Shown: piece by piece, positions 5,001-6,591 of the stretch
Position numbering within the stretch: the first letter of the stretch is position 1
How the letters are laid out: every line of letters starts with the position of its first letter
NCBI GenBank assembly: GCA_030590185.1
Contig: JAUUZB010000236.1
Location: 1 to 6,591, forward strand
Direction: 5' to 3'
Length of the DNA: 6,591 nucleotides
Source: Deltaproteobacteria bacterium
Lineage (GTDB): Bacteria > Myxococcota > XYA12-FULL-58-9 > JAUUZB01
Notes under the pieces: model-generated
What the model saw: only the letters and a program-made list of their open reading frames with translations
Databases searched by the model: none
What the model was told of the DNA's origin: nothing
Made by a program: the position numbers and the translations under genes

Positions 5001-6591
5001 CCAGAGCACCAAACCGAACCCGCCCCGCCGCTTCTCCGGCACGGGGATCTCAATGATCCGCAGGCCGTCCTTCGACGTTAGCCGCCGTCGTTCGAGCCGC
5101 CGTTCGTCGCGGTAGATGTCGAGGTACATGGTCTGGTCGAGCAACCCGGAGTGCACCGCGAGCCGGGCGCTCTCACCGACATGCACCGTGTCCTGCTCCA
5201 GGCGCAGAAAGGCCGCCAGCGGTAGCTCGGCGCCCTTCCCCACCACCACGACCTCGTGGGCGCCCTCGTGGGTGGCGCCAAAGGGATCGAGCGTCTCGTA
5301 GCGCAGGCGATAGGCGCCCGCGGTCAGACCCTGCAGCTCGAGGGTCACCCGGCCGGCGGCGTCGTGGGTCAGCTCACCGGCGGCCACCTGATCTGCGTCC
5401 TCCCATTCGCGCAGCACGACGAGCGGATCGTAGTCGCTCTCCCAACGGGGTCGGAAGCGGTCACCTGGTGTGGCGTAGGGCTCGCGGTCACCTTGACTAG
5501 GCGGGCGGATCAACGGCCGGTCCGCGGGCAGACGCGCCTCGGCCGGCGCCTTCAAGCTGACGAGCCGGTAGCGGGCCTTGCCTGGCGCCGCCACGCCGTC
5601 CAGATCGCTGCGTCGAATCGACCAGCGGGCGGCCTCGCCGGCGCGCACGAACCCAGCGCTCGCTTCGATGCTCGCCTCCACCGTGACAAAGCCGAGCCGA
5701 AATGCCCGGGTCGCAGTCCGGGTCTCGCCACCCTCGTCGACAACCTCGGCGTTCACGGCGAAGCGATAGGTCACGCCCTTGGCGGTCTCGGCGAGGCGCT
5801 CGTCCGCCGCCGGGGTAAAGGCGATCTCAAAACCGCCCTCGGCAGCGAGGCTGGTCGTCCCACTCGCCACGTGTTGGGCGCGACCTCCGCGCCCCCAACC
5901 CCACGAGCTCCACCACCACGGATAGACCGGCGTGCGCTCCACCCGCCACCTCACCTGCCCGGTGGTTACCGGCAGGCCGAAGTAATAGCGCGCCTCGCCC
6001 TTCACAACCGTCGGCTGGTTGAGGCGGATCGGGCTGTCGGGGTCGAGCAGCTTTGCCTCAAAGGTTGGGCGTTTGTATTCCTCGACCCGCACCGAGGCCG
6101 AGCCGTAGGGATGGCACTGCACCCGCCAGGCACCGAGCAGACGACCGGCCGGGATGGTGAACTCGCCGGAGGCGGTGCCAAAGTCGTTGGTGGTGACCGA
6201 CGCGACGGCCACGGATTCGCCGTTGGCGTCGATCAGGCTGACCTGTGCGGAGCGCTTCGGCCGGGTCGCGAGCTTTCCCTCCCGGCCGGCGTACACCACC
6301 ACCTTCCAATGGATGGTCTGGAGGGGCCGGTAGATCGAACGGTCCGTGAAGACCAGGCTCGCGGTCTCGGCCGGCTCCCGATAGGACGGCTCGAGGTAGA
6401 GATAGTCCGGGGTGGTGGCGAGCTGCCGGCCCTTTTTGGCGATCACGAAATAGTCGGCGTCGCCGCGGCGCGAACGAAAATGCACGCTGCCATTGGCCGG
6501 GGTACGCGCCTCCTCAACCTGCCGGTGGCTGCTGCGCCAATCGTATTCAATCAGGGACACCCGGGCGCCCGGCACCGGATCGCCGGTCTCC
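2040..6591 (-). CDS. Alpha-2-macroglobulin family protein, thioester type (N-terminus beyond window)
   Basis: This is a large protease-trap protein expected in the periplasm or on the cell surface. At least 1511 residues are visible (numbered from the GTG at 6575). The frame stays open to the right edge (ETGDPVPGARVSL), so that GTG is probably internal, and any signal peptide or lipobox lies outside. Domains in order: macroglobulin/A2M_N domains, with the hallmark FTDRSIYRPLQTIHWK at about 76-91; further MG and bait-region-type domains to about 612; a low-complexity charged segment at 613-742; the A2M domain opening with ETAFFFPHL and running on to VPDSVTTWNVWAHAL; an alpha/alpha-toroid thioester domain (about 940-1295) with PYECSEQ at 973-979 and repeats such as GGFPWFPGGPPSPYITLY; and a C-terminal MG10-like domain (about 1370-1511). 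The protein has only four visible cysteines (154, 976, 1136, 1137). It belongs to the COG2373 group with E. coli YfhM. No pbpC partner is visible, though the upstream side is cut off. It is convergent with cysK, with its stop inside the 80-base duplication. Confidence 0.93.
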   Translation of the reverse strand, partial: ETGDPVPGARVSLIEYDWRSSHRQVEEARTPANGSVHFRSRRGDADYFVIAKKGRQLATTPDYLYLEPSYREPAETASLVFTDRSIYRPLQTIHWKVVVYAGREGKLATRPKRSAQVSLIDANGESVAVASVTTNDFGTASGEFTIPAGRLLGAWRVQCHPYGSASVRVEEYKRPTFEAKLLDPDSPIRLNQPTVVKGEARYYFGLPVTTGQVRWRVERTPVYPWWWSSWGWGRGGRAQHVASGTTSLAAEGGFEIAFTPAADERLAETAKGVTYRFAVNAEVVDEGGETRTATRAFRLGFVTVEASIEASAGFVRAGEAARWSIRRSDLDGVAAPGKARYRLVSLKAPAEARLPADRPLIRPPSQGDREPYATPGDRFRPRWESDYDPLVVLREWEDADQVAAGELTHDAAGRVTLELQGLTAGAYRLRYETLDPFGATHEGAHEVVVVGKGAELPLAAFLRLEQDTVHVGESARLAVHSGLLDQTMYLDIYRDERRLERRRLTSKDGLRIIEIPVPEKRRGGFGLVLWAVRDHQLIVLADEVSVPWDNKDLRVELATFRDLVRPGAEETITVKVTGPAGEDSAVAAAEVLAYMYDKSLDSFVGHSPRRPLDLFPGLTGYVLGTATLGRVVGHSVGGRGFGGLPSYPRFVPDRLVVLGGYGIGGSGGRFQRRLSPKSSRRSKAMPGAPPEPSRTVEKKSKPRKGGGGDNGDDDALSGIAGLGVATAEEASETGVGASPPEEAAVELRSDFSETAFFFPHLITNADGTADLTFTVPDSVTTWNVWAHALTRDLASGAVKGETRSVKDLMVRPYLPRFLREGDRAELKVVVNNASERELSGELVFDIIDPATEQSVLATFGLAAAAAKRTFTAPAGGSTNLTFSVTTPPRVGLVAIRVTARAEGLSDGELRPSPVLPGRMHLAQSRFVTLRGEASREMVFEDLAAANDPTLINEQLVVTLDAQLFYAVLSALPYLVNYPYECSEQLLNRFISTGIMTALFDKYPAIARMAKQMAKRETQLESWAAPDPNRKMALEEMPWLREARGGGTQSDELVNVLDPRIAKAHRSAALDKLQKAQTSSGGFPWFPGGPPSPYITLYLVHGFSKALEFGVEVPRPMITRAFAYLHRHFIGEIVADMRSRDCCWEFITFLGYVLSNYPDDSWTGGVFSDAERTEMLDFSFGHWKQHSPYLKGYLALTLERRDRHDDAMLVWQSVMDSAKTAEDQGTFWAPEDRGWLWYNDTIESHAFAIRTLMEVEPKNDKLDGLVLWLFINKKLNHWKSTRATAEVVYSLARYLDATGQLGAREAATVTIGDLEREFEFAPDVYSGKKNQIRIPGEEIDPATSSRIRVEKTTPGYLLASATWHFSTERMPAEARGDFLGITRRFFKRTKDGREITLEPLADGARLAPGDEVEVQISIRAKHAAEYVHLRDPRPAGFEPVSNLSRHRWDLGIYWYEEVRDSGTNFFFERLPVGEYTFKHRIRAAVAGTFKAAPATLQPMYAPEFAAYSSGSVVTIEP
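3639..3650 (-). other. Thioester motif CSEQ of the macroglobulin
   Basis: Codons 976-979 encode C-S-E-Q, fitting the CxEQ motif whose Cys and Gln side chains form the internal thioester that links covalently to trapped proteases. The preceding residues are NYPYE, where E. coli YfhM has YPYG before its Cys. Retention of Cys, Glu and Gln suggests an active thioester, unlike the YfaS-type paralogues that lack it. Confidence 0.85.
4353..4586 (-). other. Putative bait region of the macroglobulin
   Basis: Residues about 664-741, directly before the A2M domain, are low in complexity and look disordered. The first half (664-699) carries 13 Lys/Arg in 36 residues (for example RFQRR, SSRRSK, EKKSKPRK). 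After GGGGDNGDDD, the second half is acidic, Ala-rich and nearly free of Lys/Arg. The position matches the protease-sensitive bait segment of the family, and many basic sites would be cut by trypsin-like proteases. The bait role is inferred from position and composition. Confidence 0.55.

Noticed and set aside
6573..6575. GTG at 6573-6575 as the true start of the macroglobulin
   Set aside because: The frame remains open to the window edge and the preceding residues (ETGDPVPGA) read as part of an MG domain. There is no signal peptide after this GTG.

Overview
This window is high-GC bacterial chromosome. It holds four protein genes, two of them cut by the window edges. Nothing in it fixes the species. 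The GC-rich third codon positions, a GTG start on cysK and a large thioester-type alpha-2-macroglobulin would fit a free-living Gram-negative lineage such as Myxococcota, Acidobacteriota or some Proteobacteria; that placement is inference only.

Layout, left to right. Bases 1-92 carry the last codons of an unidentified plus-strand gene. Bases 93-304 are non-coding and are dominated by a tandem duplication with a 128-base period, whose second copy ends at the stop codon of the next gene. Bases 305-862 (minus) encode an XRE-type helix-turn-helix regulator with a C-terminal cupin sensor domain. Bases 863-968 are an AT-rich divergent control region with a good sigma70-like promoter for the right-hand gene, overlapped by repeated ACTAAAC/GTTTAGT half-sites. 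Bases 969-1946 (plus) encode O-acetylserine sulfhydrylase A (cysK). From 1895 to 2054 the convergent junction between cysK and the next gene is duplicated head to tail with an 80-base period. From 2040 to the right edge, on the minus strand, runs a long alpha-2-macroglobulin-family gene that lacks only its N-terminus.

How the genes may work together. The regulator and cysK are divergent across a shared operator-like region, so the regulator probably controls cysK and perhaps itself. Its XRE-plus-cupin architecture is that of E. coli SutR (YdcN), a regulator of sulfur utilisation, which makes cysteine or sulfur control a reasonable inference. The macroglobulin gene is convergent with cysK and shows no functional link to it. 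It is expected to be a periplasmic or surface protease trap.

Most unusual feature. Both convergent junctions in the window carry a diverged tandem duplication. At cysK/macroglobulin the repeat leaves an orphan copy of each gene's C-terminal codons in the gap. I saw no mobile element, CRISPR array, tRNA or rRNA gene, and no clearly new multi-gene system.
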